Shown here one piece after another: positions 41,912 to 49,959 of a stretch of DNA of 64,000 nt (position 1 is its first letter; each line of letters begins with the position of its first letter). Origin of the DNA: Cryobacterium algoricola (GTDB lineage: Bacteria > Actinomycetota > Actinomycetes > Actinomycetales > Microbacteriaceae); the NCBI RefSeq assembly GCF_004402485.1, contig NZ_SOFG01000009.1, positions 140,247 to 204,246 of the forward strand, read 5' to 3'. A model generated the notes under the pieces. That model worked only from the letters and a program-made list of their open reading frames with translations. It did not search any database and was not told the DNA's origin. The position numbers were made by a program, and so were the translations under genes.

Positions 41912-43198
41912 ATGATGGCTGATTATTTGGGTGGCGGCGACGTGAACCGGCGAGCGGGGTGGCTACCGCAAGAGCAAGACGATTTGGAGTCCTGGCTGGC
42001 AGGTCACCGGGACCGAGTGGAGGCACGGGGCGGCAATGTCGCGCTGCATCCGGTCATCATCGAGTTTCAGATCCTGATTGACTCTGACCCTGTGGTGCGC
42101 ATGTACATGAACGAGATGATCGCTCAGGTGCCCGTCTCCAAACCGTACACGAAGCGTCATCTGGAAAGCGTCGAGCAGTTGTTGCGACTCATCAATGAGG
42201 TCCTGACAATGGCGCCGGAATTCAGTGAAGGTTCCATGGTGACAACGCCGTTGGCGGGAATCCTGGACTGGACCATGGGGACACCTGCGGGCTTCGCCGC
42301 GTATCGGGACCCACGGATCAACGCGATGCTCGGGAAGATCCTCACTGCGTGGGGTGAATTCCTCAGCGGCCCTGACTCGCTCTACGTATTGAACGATTCA
42401 CCAGCGGGATGGAAATCGGAGAGGGCTCAGGAGGTCGTGGGAATGAACCAGTACGAACACCGTCCCGAGGAAGAATTCTGGGGTTTCGCGTCCTGGAACG
42501 ATTTCTTCACCCGACGTTTCAAGGCTGGTCAGAGACCCGTCGCGTCGCCCGACGATGACAAGGTCATCGTCTCAGCGTGCGAGTCCACCCCATACGGGAT
42601 CAGCACCAACGTGCAGAGGCGAAGCCGCTTCTGGATCAAGAGTCAGCCCTATTCGCTCGAAGACATGCTCGCCAACGACGAATCCGTTGAAAAGTTCGTT
42701 GGCGGGACCGTATACCAGGCTTTTCTCAGTGCGCTCAACTACCACCGCTGGCACAGCCCCGTTGCCGGAACCATCGTTCGAGCCTTCGTCCAGCCCGGAA
42801 CGTATTTCTCGGAGGCCGATTCGGAGGGCGCCGACGCCGTGGAGCCGAAGAACTCCCAGGCCTACCTGGCACACGTGGCGGCGCGAGCGATCATTCTCAT
42901 CCAAGCGGACGATCCCGTCATCGGGCTGATGGCCGTCGTTCCGGTTGGGATGGTGGAAGTGTCCTCGTGCGTCATCGACCCGAAGCTGACAGCGGGTCAC
43001 CACGTCGACAAGGGCGAAGAACTCGGCTACTTCCAATTCGGCGGCTCAACAGAATGCCTAGTCTTCCGTCCGGGAGCGATCGAAGGGTTCAGCCTCACCG
43101 CCCTGCCCCAACCACATGACCCCGCGGCCGGACCGGTTCTTGTCCGGTCACAGCTTGCCACCGCCAGGATGGCGGCGACACCTCTAGCCCTACACTGA
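41912..43198 (+). CDS. phosphatidylserine decarboxylase-family protein
   Basis: A 428-residue pyruvoyl-type decarboxylase homologue. The first 180 residues form a helical N-terminal domain often attached to this family. The catalytic part has FWGFASWNDFFTRRFKAGQR, ALNYHRWHSPVAGTI (conserved YHRxHxPVxG), and YFQFGGSTECLVF, in which Gly378-Ser379 matches the self-cleaving LGST motif that generates the pyruvoyl group. It may act on phosphatidylserine or another amino-acid substrate (some relatives act in secondary metabolism or on L-tryptophan). The gene for diacylglycerol kinase follows four bases later, which supports lipid metabolism. Confidence 0.85.
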   Translation: MMADYLGGGDVNRRAGWLPQEQDDLESWLAGHRDRVEARGGNVALHPVIIEFQILIDSDPVVRMYMNEMIAQVPVSKPYTKRHLESVEQLLRLINEVLTMAPEFSEGSMVTTPLAGILDWTMGTPAGFAAYRDPRINAMLGKILTAWGEFLSGPDSLYVLNDSPAGWKSERAQEVVGMNQYEHRPEEEFWGFASWNDFFTRRFKAGQRPVASPDDDKVIVSACESTPYGISTNVQRRSRFWIKSQPYSLEDMLANDESVEKFVGGTVYQAFLSALNYHRWHSPVAGTIVRAFVQPGTYFSEADSEGADAVEPKNSQAYLAHVAARAIILIQADDPVIGLMAVVPVGMVEVSSCVIDPKLTAGHHVDKGEELGYFQFGGSTECLVFRPGAIEGFSLTALPQPHDPAAGPVLVRSQLATARMAATPLALH

Positions 43199-43202
43199 CT
43201 CA

Positions 43203-44195
43203 ATGAGCGACGCCACCCGCCCCACCGCCGCAGTCATCTATAACCCCACAAAGGTCGACCTGCCGAAACTCCGTGACACCGTGACCGCGGAAGCGTCCGC
43301 TTCCGGCTGGGACGAGACGAAATGGTTCGAAACCTCGGTCGAAGACGTCGGGCAGGGGGTCACAGCGCACGCGCTCGAGCAGAACGTGGACCTCGTCATC
43401 GTCGCCGGCGGGGATGGAACGGTACGAGCGGTTATCGAGGCGGTGCGAGGCCGAGACGTTCCTGTCGCGCTACTGCCGTCGGGAACAGGGAACCTGTTCG
43501 CCCGAAACCTGCAGATCGATCTCACCGATACGCCCGGAAGCATCCGAACTGCGTTCACAGGCCACGAGCGGAGAATTGACGTGGGGGTCATCCGGATTGA
43601 GCGGGAGGACGGAAGTCGAGATGAGCACGCCTTCGTCGTGATGGCGGGGCTCGGGTTGGATGCGAAGATGATCGCCAACACCGACGAGGACCTGAAGGCC
43701 AAAGCAGGTTGGGTTGCCTACGTGAAGGCCATCATCACGTCCCTTCGAGACCCGGGTGAATTGCACATCAGGTTCCGCCTCGACGAGGGTGCGCCGAGGC
43801 GAGCCACGGTCCACACGCTCATTATCGGCAATTGTGGTTCCCTGCAGGCGAACATTGTCCTGATGCCCGAGGCGAAACTCGAAGACGGCCTGCTGGACCT
43901 GATGATGACGCGTCCCCGGGGTGTCGTCGGCTGGCTGCGACTCTGGCTGACGGTCGCGTGGACCAACGGGGTCGTGCGTCGGACGAAGTCGGGACGAGCC
44001 CTCATCGGCGAGCACAAGAACGACGCGAATCTTCATTACGAGACGGCCGCCGTGTTCACCGCCCGATTCTCCAAGCCGGAGGAGATCGAATTGGACGGCG
44101 ACGGCTTCGGGAAAGCATCCGCCCTCAAGGCCTGGATCGAGCCCGGGGCCCTCCTGATGCGAGCCCCCGCGCCGACCCCGGAGTCCTCCGAGTAA
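43203..44195 (+). CDS. diacylglycerol/lipid kinase (DAGK catalytic domain)
   Basis: A 330-residue soluble lipid kinase. Seen: AAVIYNPTKVDLPKLRDTV, the nucleotide-binding VIVAGGDGTVRAVIEAV, LLPSGTGNLFARNLQI, and the beta-sandwich C-terminal domain with NCGSLQANIVLMPEAKLEDG and LDLMMTRP. It would phosphorylate diacylglycerol or a related lipid alcohol using ATP. It begins four bases after the decarboxylase stop, so the two form an operon that could remodel phospholipid head groups. Length and motif order are normal for the YegS/DgkB family. Confidence 0.9.
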   Translation: MSDATRPTAAVIYNPTKVDLPKLRDTVTAEASASGWDETKWFETSVEDVGQGVTAHALEQNVDLVIVAGGDGTVRAVIEAVRGRDVPVALLPSGTGNLFARNLQIDLTDTPGSIRTAFTGHERRIDVGVIRIEREDGSRDEHAFVVMAGLGLDAKMIANTDEDLKAKAGWVAYVKAIITSLRDPGELHIRFRLDEGAPRRATVHTLIIGNCGSLQANIVLMPEAKLEDGLLDLMMTRPRGVVGWLRLWLTVAWTNGVVRRTKSGRALIGEHKNDANLHYETAAVFTARFSKPEEIELDGDGFGKASALKAWIEPGALLMRAPAPTPESSE

Positions 44196-44203
44196 GAGTG
44201 ATT

Positions 44204-44437
44204 TTAGGTCGACTCGTCGGTATCCGAACCGACCAGATCGGGATTCGACGGTCCCGCGGCCGGATCGAAGTCGTGGTCGAGTTTTTCGGCCGGTCCGACG
44301 GGAGGATCCTCGGGGTCCGGACGGTCTACCGGTGGGTCCTTCCTCGGGTGTGTACCCGAGCGCGACGAAGCCGGACCCAGTTGCTCGTCCTGGCCCGGGG
44401 TGTCTGGCGTGCCACTGTGTTCTGCTGAAGCGGCCAT
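44204..44437 (-). CDS. small acidic disordered protein
   Basis: A 77-residue protein, MAASAEHSGTPDTPGQDEQL..., made almost only of polar, Pro, Asp and Glu residues, so probably unstructured. ATG at 44437 has GAAGGAGACTCC, an excellent ribosome site, which is the main support for translation. No family known. It is convergent with the lipid kinase gene, eight bases away. Similar-looking short acidic genes occur at 45118-45288 and 62874-63026. Confidence 0.6.
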   Translation of the reverse strand: MAASAEHSGTPDTPGQDEQLGPASSRSGTHPRKDPPVDRPDPEDPPVGPAEKLDHDFDPAAGPSNPDLVGSDTDEST

Positions 44438-44538
44438 GGAGTCTCCTTCGATCACGTGCCGGCCGGGAGGATCGGGAAGCCGTTCTCTCCCCGACTAACA
44501 TGAGCTTATGTCACCGGTAGTGGTCACGGGAGGGAAAG

Positions 44539-45049
44539 GTGCAGGCTGTCAGCGACAAGCTCACCGACAGACGGGCCGTCGTCACCGGCCGTGACTCAGG
44601 GATCGGTCGTGACGGACTGCAGAACCTGTCGACAAAGGAGTTCGATCGGGTCCTCAGAACCAATCTCTACGCCAACCTGCGGATCGCGCGAACCGCCATA
44701 CCGCACCTGGCACCGGATCGTCAATCATCTCGATATTGTCGATCCACACGTCCCGTCCCTCCCAGAACTCATCGACTATGCGAGGACCAAGGCCGCGTTG
44801 GTGGCGTTCACTCGGCCTCCCTCAGCAGCTGGGCTCAAGCGGGGTGCGTGGGAATGTGATTGCATCCGGTGCCATCTGGACGCCGTTATCCCTGCGACGT
44901 CGTCGCCGGCAAGCTGCCCGGCCAGGAGACATCGCTGGTCGCGCGGGCCAGCCGGTCGAGTTCACTCCCGCATGCACGTTCTGGCCTCCCTCGAGGCCTC
45001 GTCTGTGTCCGGCGCCGTGATACCCGCAACGGGCGGTCGCGGCTTCTAG
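44539..45049 (+). pseudogene. short-chain dehydrogenase/reductase, decayed
   Basis: Fragments of one SDR are spread over three frames: KLTDRRAVVTGRDSGIGRDG (cofactor site), then directly STKEFDRVLRTNLYANLRIA, with the 60-80 residues normally between them deleted; then PELIDYARTKAALVAFTR (YxxxK active site) in the next frame; RGNVIASGAIWTPLSL in the third; and HVLASLEASSVSGAVIPATG at the end. Deletion plus several frameshifts mean it is not functional. Confidence 0.8.
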
Positions 45050-45117
45050 CGGGCACTAGGGCGGATCGGAACGGAAGAACGCTGAGCACGCGCAAACGGC
45101 ACGCCTGCCGGTCCGGA

Positions 45118-45288
45118 CTATTCCGCAGGGCCGCCGGAAGCGGTATCTTCAGCGGTCTCGGCTGAACCGTCACTCTGCGAGCCGTCCGGGAGTGAATCCG
45201 CACGTGCTTTGTCTTCAGCACTGCTCTCGGTGGACCCGTCCGGGGCCCCGTCCGGCTGCTTCTGGCTTGCCGTCTCTTTCTGACTCAT
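45118..45288 (-). CDS. small acidic disordered protein, leaderless
   Basis: A 56-residue hydrophilic protein (MSQKETASQKQPDGAPDGST...) rich in Ser, Asp, Glu, Gly and Ala. A perfect TATAAT lies six bases upstream of the ATG, indicating a leaderless transcript. No domain. Its composition resembles the products at 44204-44437 and 62874-63026, possibly hydration- or stress-related proteins. Confidence 0.55.
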   Translation of the reverse strand: MSQKETASQKQPDGAPDGSTESSAEDKARADSLPDGSQSDGSAETAEDTASGGPAE

Positions 45289-45294
45289 GACAAC

Positions 45295-45300
45295 ATTATA
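45295..45300 (-). promoter_or_regulatory. TATAAT -10 element
   Basis: Consensus -10 hexamer on the minus strand, six bases before the ATG at 45288. A convincing -35 is lacking; the best candidate, TGGTTT, is 17 bases upstream. Confidence 0.55.
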
Positions 45301-45485
45301 AGCAGCCAATCGTCGCGAAACCAGAGCAGGCGTCAGGTGTGGACGTATGGGCACCGGCGCCCGACTGGCTGATGGACTCGAGGGTTTGGGTTGCGGCGTG
45401 ATATTTCGTCTTTCGTTCGCGTCCTATGAGTGACAGCATTCGAAGTCAGCTGGTGTCTCACCAATCAACAAGCGAGGACAACGTT

Positions 45486-47114
45486 GTGACCGTAGCCCGA
45501 AATCAAAATCCGTCACGCGCGACGACGGTGATTGACCGGCTCTATGTGGCCGGAGTGGTCGTCAAGGGGATCGACGGCGCCGTCGAGCTCGTGGCTGGCC
45601 TCCTGCTGTGGTGGGCTCCCCAGGTCGTCGACGGCATTCTGCGGTCCATCGGTGTGGAGGCCGGGGAAGGATCGGGCGTGGCCTCTCGGTTCGTGGCCAA
45701 TGCCGTGGCGCGCTGGAACGATCAGCTGGTGGGCAGCTCCGTGACCTTCCTGATTGCCTTCCTGATCGTTCATGGGGTGGTGAAGCTCGTCCTGGTCTAT
45801 TGCCTCTTAAAGCGGTTCCACCGCGTGTATCCCTACGCCCTGGCGGTGCTGACGGGATTTCTCATCGTTCAGGGATACGCGTTCGTCACGCATCCGACAA
45901 TCGGTGTCGGTTTTGTGACCCTGCTCGACGCGCTGATCATCGTCCTGGTCTACCGCGAATACCGACAGATTCGACCCGGATCCACCGCGGGAACCCCTTC
46001 GTCCGGGACCATCGCCGACCCGGACCACATCGGAGTGGCCGGCGAACTCAACGAAGATCGGTTTGTCGGTGGACGTGACCTCACTCATTGGTATACACCG
46101 CTGGGAAAGGTGTCAGCCCGCCTGGCTCGAACCCTGAGCGCCCGGCTCGGCCCGCACGCGACTCTGGTCATCACCCTGGGAGTCGGACTCATCATCGCCG
46201 TGGCCCTGAGCGTGACCACGGCTCTCATCTACGACTCGGTCACGGAATCCGATGGTGTTGCCGGCCTCGACGCCCCGTTGCTGTCGTTTGCGATCACGCT
46301 TCGCTCCCCGGGGCTCAACAGTCTCGTGACGGGGTACACCGATATCGCCGGCCCGATCGGCATGCCCATCCTGGCCGTCCTTGCGCTGCTGATCCTGGCC
46401 CTCACGCGTCGATCGTGGACTCCCGTCATCGTGATCGCGGCGGCGGGTGTCGGCTCCCTGCTGTTGACGATTGCCGGCAAAGACCTCCTCGGCCGTCACC
46501 GGCCGCCCCTGGTGGATGCGGTCGCACCCTACGAATTCTCACCATCCTTTCCCAGTGGGCACACCCTCAACGCCGTTGTCGTGGCTGGCGTCATCGCGTA
46601 CCTGCTGATCTTGCGCCAACGCTCATTCCGGACAAGGGCGATCACGGGCAGCAGTGCCGCAGTATTCGCCCTGACCATCGGGCTCAGCCGGGTCTACCTC
46701 GGCCACCACTGGTTTACGGATGTCCTCGCCGGCTGGCTCATCGGAGCAGCCTGGCTTGCCTTGATCATCACGGCGCACCGGCTCTACCTCACGGCTCGCC
46801 ACCGTGACCCGGCCACGCCAGGGCCTGTCGTTGTCGCCCGGCGCGTGAAGTCGGTCGCCGAGTCCGGCGCGGTCGATCCTGCGGTGCTAGCACATGCCGG
46901 CGGATCCCCCGAGCAGCGCACCGGCAAGGCCGACCACCGCCACCACCACGGTCGCCGTGACGATGCTCACCAGGGTGAACCCGCCCGCGGTGAGCGGAAT
47001 GCGGGGAAAGCTGTCCAGGTTCTCGGAGATGCGGGTATTGGCGCCCGGCACGAGCCCCAGCAGGGCCCCAACGATGACGAGAGCCCAGAGCCCGACGGCG
47101 AGCCCCTGAAATAA
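45486..47114 (+). CDS. DUF2127-PAP2 phosphatase fusion membrane protein
   Basis: A 542-residue fusion. The first part (about 1-160) has four membrane helices of the DUF2127 type (LYVAGVVVKGIDGAVELVAG; FLIVHGVVKLVLVYCLLKRF). The second is a PAP2 lipid phosphatase with the three signature motifs: KDLLGRHRPP, PSFPSGHTLNAVV and SRVYLGHHWFTDVLAG, so it should dephosphorylate a lipid phosphate outside the membrane. GTG at 45486 is chosen because GAGGACAAC precedes it; an ATG at 45426 lacks a ribosome site. The last 75 residues are a His/Asp/Arg-rich tail antisense to another plausible membrane-protein frame, so the natural end may have been lost. Confidence 0.82.
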   Translation: MTVARNQNPSRATTVIDRLYVAGVVVKGIDGAVELVAGLLLWWAPQVVDGILRSIGVEAGEGSGVASRFVANAVARWNDQLVGSSVTFLIAFLIVHGVVKLVLVYCLLKRFHRVYPYALAVLTGFLIVQGYAFVTHPTIGVGFVTLLDALIIVLVYREYRQIRPGSTAGTPSSGTIADPDHIGVAGELNEDRFVGGRDLTHWYTPLGKVSARLARTLSARLGPHATLVITLGVGLIIAVALSVTTALIYDSVTESDGVAGLDAPLLSFAITLRSPGLNSLVTGYTDIAGPIGMPILAVLALLILALTRRSWTPVIVIAAAGVGSLLLTIAGKDLLGRHRPPLVDAVAPYEFSPSFPSGHTLNAVVVAGVIAYLLILRQRSFRTRAITGSSAAVFALTIGLSRVYLGHHWFTDVLAGWLIGAAWLALIITAHRLYLTARHRDPATPGPVVVARRVKSVAESGAVDPAVLAHAGGSPEQRTGKADHRHHHGRRDDAHQGEPARGERNAGKAVQVLGDAGIGARHEPQQGPNDDESPEPDGEPLK

Positions 47115-47144
47115 CCCGCCGAGCCTGGCTATCCGGCCGGCGAC
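46887..47144 (-). other. antisense open frame with membrane-protein character, no start codon seen
   Basis: On the opposite strand of the PAP2 3' end, an 85-codon frame reads ARLGGLFQGLAVGLWALVIV... then IPLTAGGFTLVSIVTATVVV and VVGLAGALLGGSAG, two clear membrane helices of ordinary composition. No ATG, GTG or TTG begins it at a sensible place. It is either the remnant of a truncated convergent gene or a coincidental shadow. Confidence 0.35.
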
Positions 47145-47208
47145 ATGGCCACCAGCCGAATCGTTCAATATTCCCCGGTGCGGGTCAGGGTGATGTCGAG
47201 ACGATGTC

Positions 47209-48249
47209 CTAATCGTTGAGGTAGCCCTCCAGTGCAGGTATGCGCAACCGTGCGAGCGCTCGTTTTTCGAGCTGGCGAATCCTTTCCCGGGAGACTCCCT
47301 CACGGGTGGCGATCTGGTCGAGGGTTTGTGGGTCTTTGCCGTTGAGGCCGAATCGGGCTTCAATGATGAAGCATTCGCGCTCTGGTAGCGCGGCGCAGAA
47401 GTACGCGAGGTTCGCTGCGCGCAGTGTGAGTACCGCGTATTCCTCTGGTTGAGGATGATCGGTGTCGACGATGAGTTCTGCCAAACCTGTGGCGCCATCG
47501 CCGATGGGCACTGACAGGGATAGGGGCTCACTGTCGTAGCTGAGCAGGCGTTGGACTTCACCGGCGGGAAGCTCCACTTTCTGGGCTAGTTCGTTCAGGG
47601 TGGGTTCACGGTCGAGAGTGCTTGTGAGGTCTTGACGGACGCGCGTGACCTTGTTGAGCCGCTCTGCGGTGTGGACGGGTACCCGGATCAGACGAGATTT
47701 GTCGGCCATTCCCCGATAGATGACTTGACGTATCCACCACGTGGCGTAAGTCGAGAATTTGAAGCCAGTCGTGAAGTCGAACTTCTCCACCGCCCGGACG
47801 AGCCCGATGTTACCGTCCTGAACTAGGTCCATGATCGGGGTGCCGCGGCCGACGTAACGCTTGGCGATACTCACCACGAGACGCAGGTTGGACTCGATGA
47901 ACATCTTCTTCGCCCGGGCGCCGTCATGGGCCAGCCAAGCCAGGTCAGCTGCGAGCTCCGGGTCCGACACGCCGGCCGTCAGGGCCTCGCCGGCCAATAA
48001 ACCAACCTCGATCCTGCGGGCGAGATCGACTTGGTCGGCGGCGGTGAGCAGCCGTACCCGCCCGATGCGGTGTAGGTAGTCGCCGAATGCATCCGCGGAT
48101 GCCCCACTAGCGCACGGCCGCGCCGGAGTCTCAGCGCCGGGTTTTGACCCGATGCTCCGTTTTGAGGCTCCGTCGGAAGTGGAAATCGGTGCGCTCACCG
48201 CAAACTCGGCCTTTGAAGAATCGAGTCCGCCGGATTTTCCCCACCGCAC
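47209..48249 (-). CDS. group-2 sigma-70 factor (principal-sigma-like)
   Basis: A 346-residue sigma factor without region 1.1. Seen: region 1.2 (DAFGDYLHRIGRVRLLTAAD), region 2 (FIESNLRLVVSIAKRYVGRG; IMDLVQDGNIGLVRAVEKFD; KFSTYATWWIRQVIYRGMAD), region 3 (RVPVHTAERLNKV), and region 4 ending in REGVSRERIRQLEKRALARLR. All parts for recognition of -10 and -35 elements are present, and the -10-binding region is close to the housekeeping type. It may direct the stress genes of this island. GTG start at 48249 is tentative; its 5' end overlaps the preceding gene by 55 bases. Confidence 0.9.
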   Translation of the reverse strand: MRWGKSGGLDSSKAEFAVSAPISTSDGASKRSIGSKPGAETPARPCASGASADAFGDYLHRIGRVRLLTAADQVDLARRIEVGLLAGEALTAGVSDPELAADLAWLAHDGARAKKMFIESNLRLVVSIAKRYVGRGTPIMDLVQDGNIGLVRAVEKFDFTTGFKFSTYATWWIRQVIYRGMADKSRLIRVPVHTAERLNKVTRVRQDLTSTLDREPTLNELAQKVELPAGEVQRLLSYDSEPLSLSVPIGDGATGLAELIVDTDHPQPEEYAVLTLRAANLAYFCAALPERECFIIEARFGLNGKDPQTLDQIATREGVSRERIRQLEKRALARLRIPALEGYLND

Positions 48250-48743
48250 CTTCGACCATCCGCCACTGGGGGAACTTGGATCCTCGCCGCGTGCACGGCA
48301 CGTATGGTCGGCGCGGGACCCAATTTAGACATCCCCGGGAGTTGCTTCGTCGTGGTGGAAGTGCGTGAGACAGAGCCGGGTGTAGCCCTGGAAGTTATAG
48401 GGTCTGGGCGCCAAGTCTGAGGGGACGTAGCGGGAATGTCGAAGTAGTCGTGAAGTTGTGCTTCCTCTTCCAGCGTTGGCGGGGCTTCGCTCGTGGCATT
48501 CACGGGGCGCGCTTCTACGGCGAGAAACTTGCTGACCGTCACGTGCGGATTCGCGCTCGAGCAGTGCGCGCCGTCATCGGGCACAAAGGGTTCAGTTTTT
48601 CCAGCGATCCTTGTGCAAACTGTCACCCAAAGCAACGCCCCCTCTCGGTCGACCAAAAACCGGCCGACCGTACGGATCACGTTGTCGCCGGGGTCAACAA
48701 TGACGACTCCGCGAAGCTCCTCATCGGCAAAATAGGTCAACAT
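48195..48743 (-). CDS. hypothetical protein upstream of the sigma gene
   Basis: A 182-residue frame. The first 110 residues look like a folded protein (MLTYFADEELRGVVIVDPGD; GRFLVDREGALLWVTVCTRI; NPHVTVSKFLAVEARPV), while the last 60 are basic and of unlikely composition, suggesting a frameshift near residue 115. ATG at 48743 with AGGACA upstream. The family is not recognised. It is probably cotranscribed with the sigma gene, possibly as a regulator. Confidence 0.45.
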   Translation of the reverse strand: MLTYFADEELRGVVIVDPGDNVIRTVGRFLVDREGALLWVTVCTRIAGKTEPFVPDDGAHCSSANPHVTVSKFLAVEARPVNATSEAPPTLEEEAQLHDYFDIPATSPQTWRPDPITSRATPGSVSRTSTTTKQLPGMSKLGPAPTIRAVHAARIQVPPVADGRRCGGENPADSILQRPSLR

Positions 48744-48952
48744 CACTGTCCTGCCCCGGTCAACCGAAAAGCGTCAGCTATTTTGCAATACATGTCCTGT
48801 GCTCTGCTTGGTCCTTCTGGCCGGTGGGGTGCTGCGCCTTGTGTCTCGGGTGTCATGGAAGCGTGTTCAGGTGGTGTGGAAGTACCGCAAAGGGCTTCGA
48901 ATGTCTTTCGGTGCCGCGGAGAGCCCCAGCGCTGGCCCTCCGCGAGCACACG

Positions 48953-49546
48953 CTAGGTTTGGCTTTCCTGAATGGTGTGTTTGGCCTGTTCCGCCTCCTG
49001 GCGCACATCCTCCGTGGCAATGGTGGCTTCGGATTTGACGGTGTCAACCGCTTCGGAGGCGGAGTCCCTGACGGCGGATGCGGCGTCGGCTGCTGGTTCG
49101 CGCAGGTCATCGGCGACCTCCCGGGCGACGTCGCCCGCTTCCTGCATGAGTGGTTCAGCGGCATCCTTGATTTTTGCTGCGATCTCCTTTTCCTTGGTAC
49201 TGGCCGGAAGCAGGGAGGCCGCCAGCCAGCCGACGCCGAAAGCGATGAGGCCCACGGCGAGCGGGTTGCCCTTGGCCTTGGCCGCCGCCGCATGGGGCAA
49301 CCCGGATACCTCACCGGCGGCCTCGGAAACCGAATCGCCGACGTCGGAAGCGGCGCCCATCACAGAGTCCTTGACCGTGCCGAACATGTTCTTCACTTTG
49401 TCGGTTTGGCGTTGCACGATCTTGTCCGGGTTGACCTTGTCGGCCAGAGCGTCCACGTTGCCGCCGAGTTCGCGGCGGGTGCGCTCGATGTCCGCCCGAA
49501 GCTGGTCCGGATCGTCGCTCATCCTGGGTGTCGAGTCGTTACTCAT
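48953..49546 (-). CDS. DUF3618 domain protein
   Basis: A 197-residue protein with the DUF3618 signature (DDPDQLRADIERTRRELGGN followed by VDALADKVNP), one membrane helix (GLIAFGVGWLAASLLP) and a long Ala/Glu/Asp amphipathic helix after it. Such proteins sit with holin-like and DUF1469 genes in actinobacterial stress operons, probably as membrane-associated structural proteins. It is the third gene of the 50702-48953 operon, overlapping the previous stop by four bases. Confidence 0.85.
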   Translation of the reverse strand: MSNDSTPRMSDDPDQLRADIERTRRELGGNVDALADKVNPDKIVQRQTDKVKNMFGTVKDSVMGAASDVGDSVSEAAGEVSGLPHAAAAKAKGNPLAVGLIAFGVGWLAASLLPASTKEKEIAAKIKDAAEPLMQEAGDVAREVADDLREPAADAASAVRDSASEAVDTVKSEATIATEDVRQEAEQAKHTIQESQT

Positions 49547-49959
49547 CGGTTTTCCTCATTTCGTTTCAAAGCGTCCGGGATCTTCTTCAGTGAATCCACG
49601 GTCCGGGGTGCACCGCTTATGGTTGCCATTTCTTTCTTCCCGTTCACGTACAGCACGGCTGCGACAATGCCCCACACGACAGCGACGATCAGGGACGCCC
49701 AGGCCAGGTCGATGACATGACCCAACCCCCACCACACAGCGATGGACAGGAACAACACGGTCAGGTGGCCGGTGTATGCGGCGCCGCCCAGCAGGCCGGC
49801 GCCCTTACCGGCCCGTTTGGCGGACTGGCGGATTTCCGCCTTGGCCAGCTCCACTTCCTGCTGCATCAGCGTGGAAATATCTCGGGTCACCTCTCCGAGC
49901 AGATCACCCAGCGAGGTATCGGCAGCTTTGCGTTCGGACGGTGTCGGGACGTCGCTCAT
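49543..49959 (-). CDS. holin-like protein (Phage_holin_3_6/DUF1469)
   Basis: A 138-residue protein: a cytoplasmic helix (LGDLLGEVTRDISTLMQQEVELAKAEIRQ in pattern), then two membrane helices (GHLTVLFLSIAVWWGLGHVI and LAWASLIVAVVWGIVAAVLY), the layout of the actinobacterial holin-like DUF1469 family, which are not phage lysis proteins. It overlaps both neighbours by four bases, so the three genes 50702-48953 are one tightly coupled operon, likely for envelope stress. Confidence 0.85.
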   Translation of the reverse strand: MSDVPTPSERKAADTSLGDLLGEVTRDISTLMQQEVELAKAEIRQSAKRAGKGAGLLGGAAYTGHLTVLFLSIAVWWGLGHVIDLAWASLIVAVVWGIVAAVLYVNGKKEMATISGAPRTVDSLKKIPDALKRNEENR

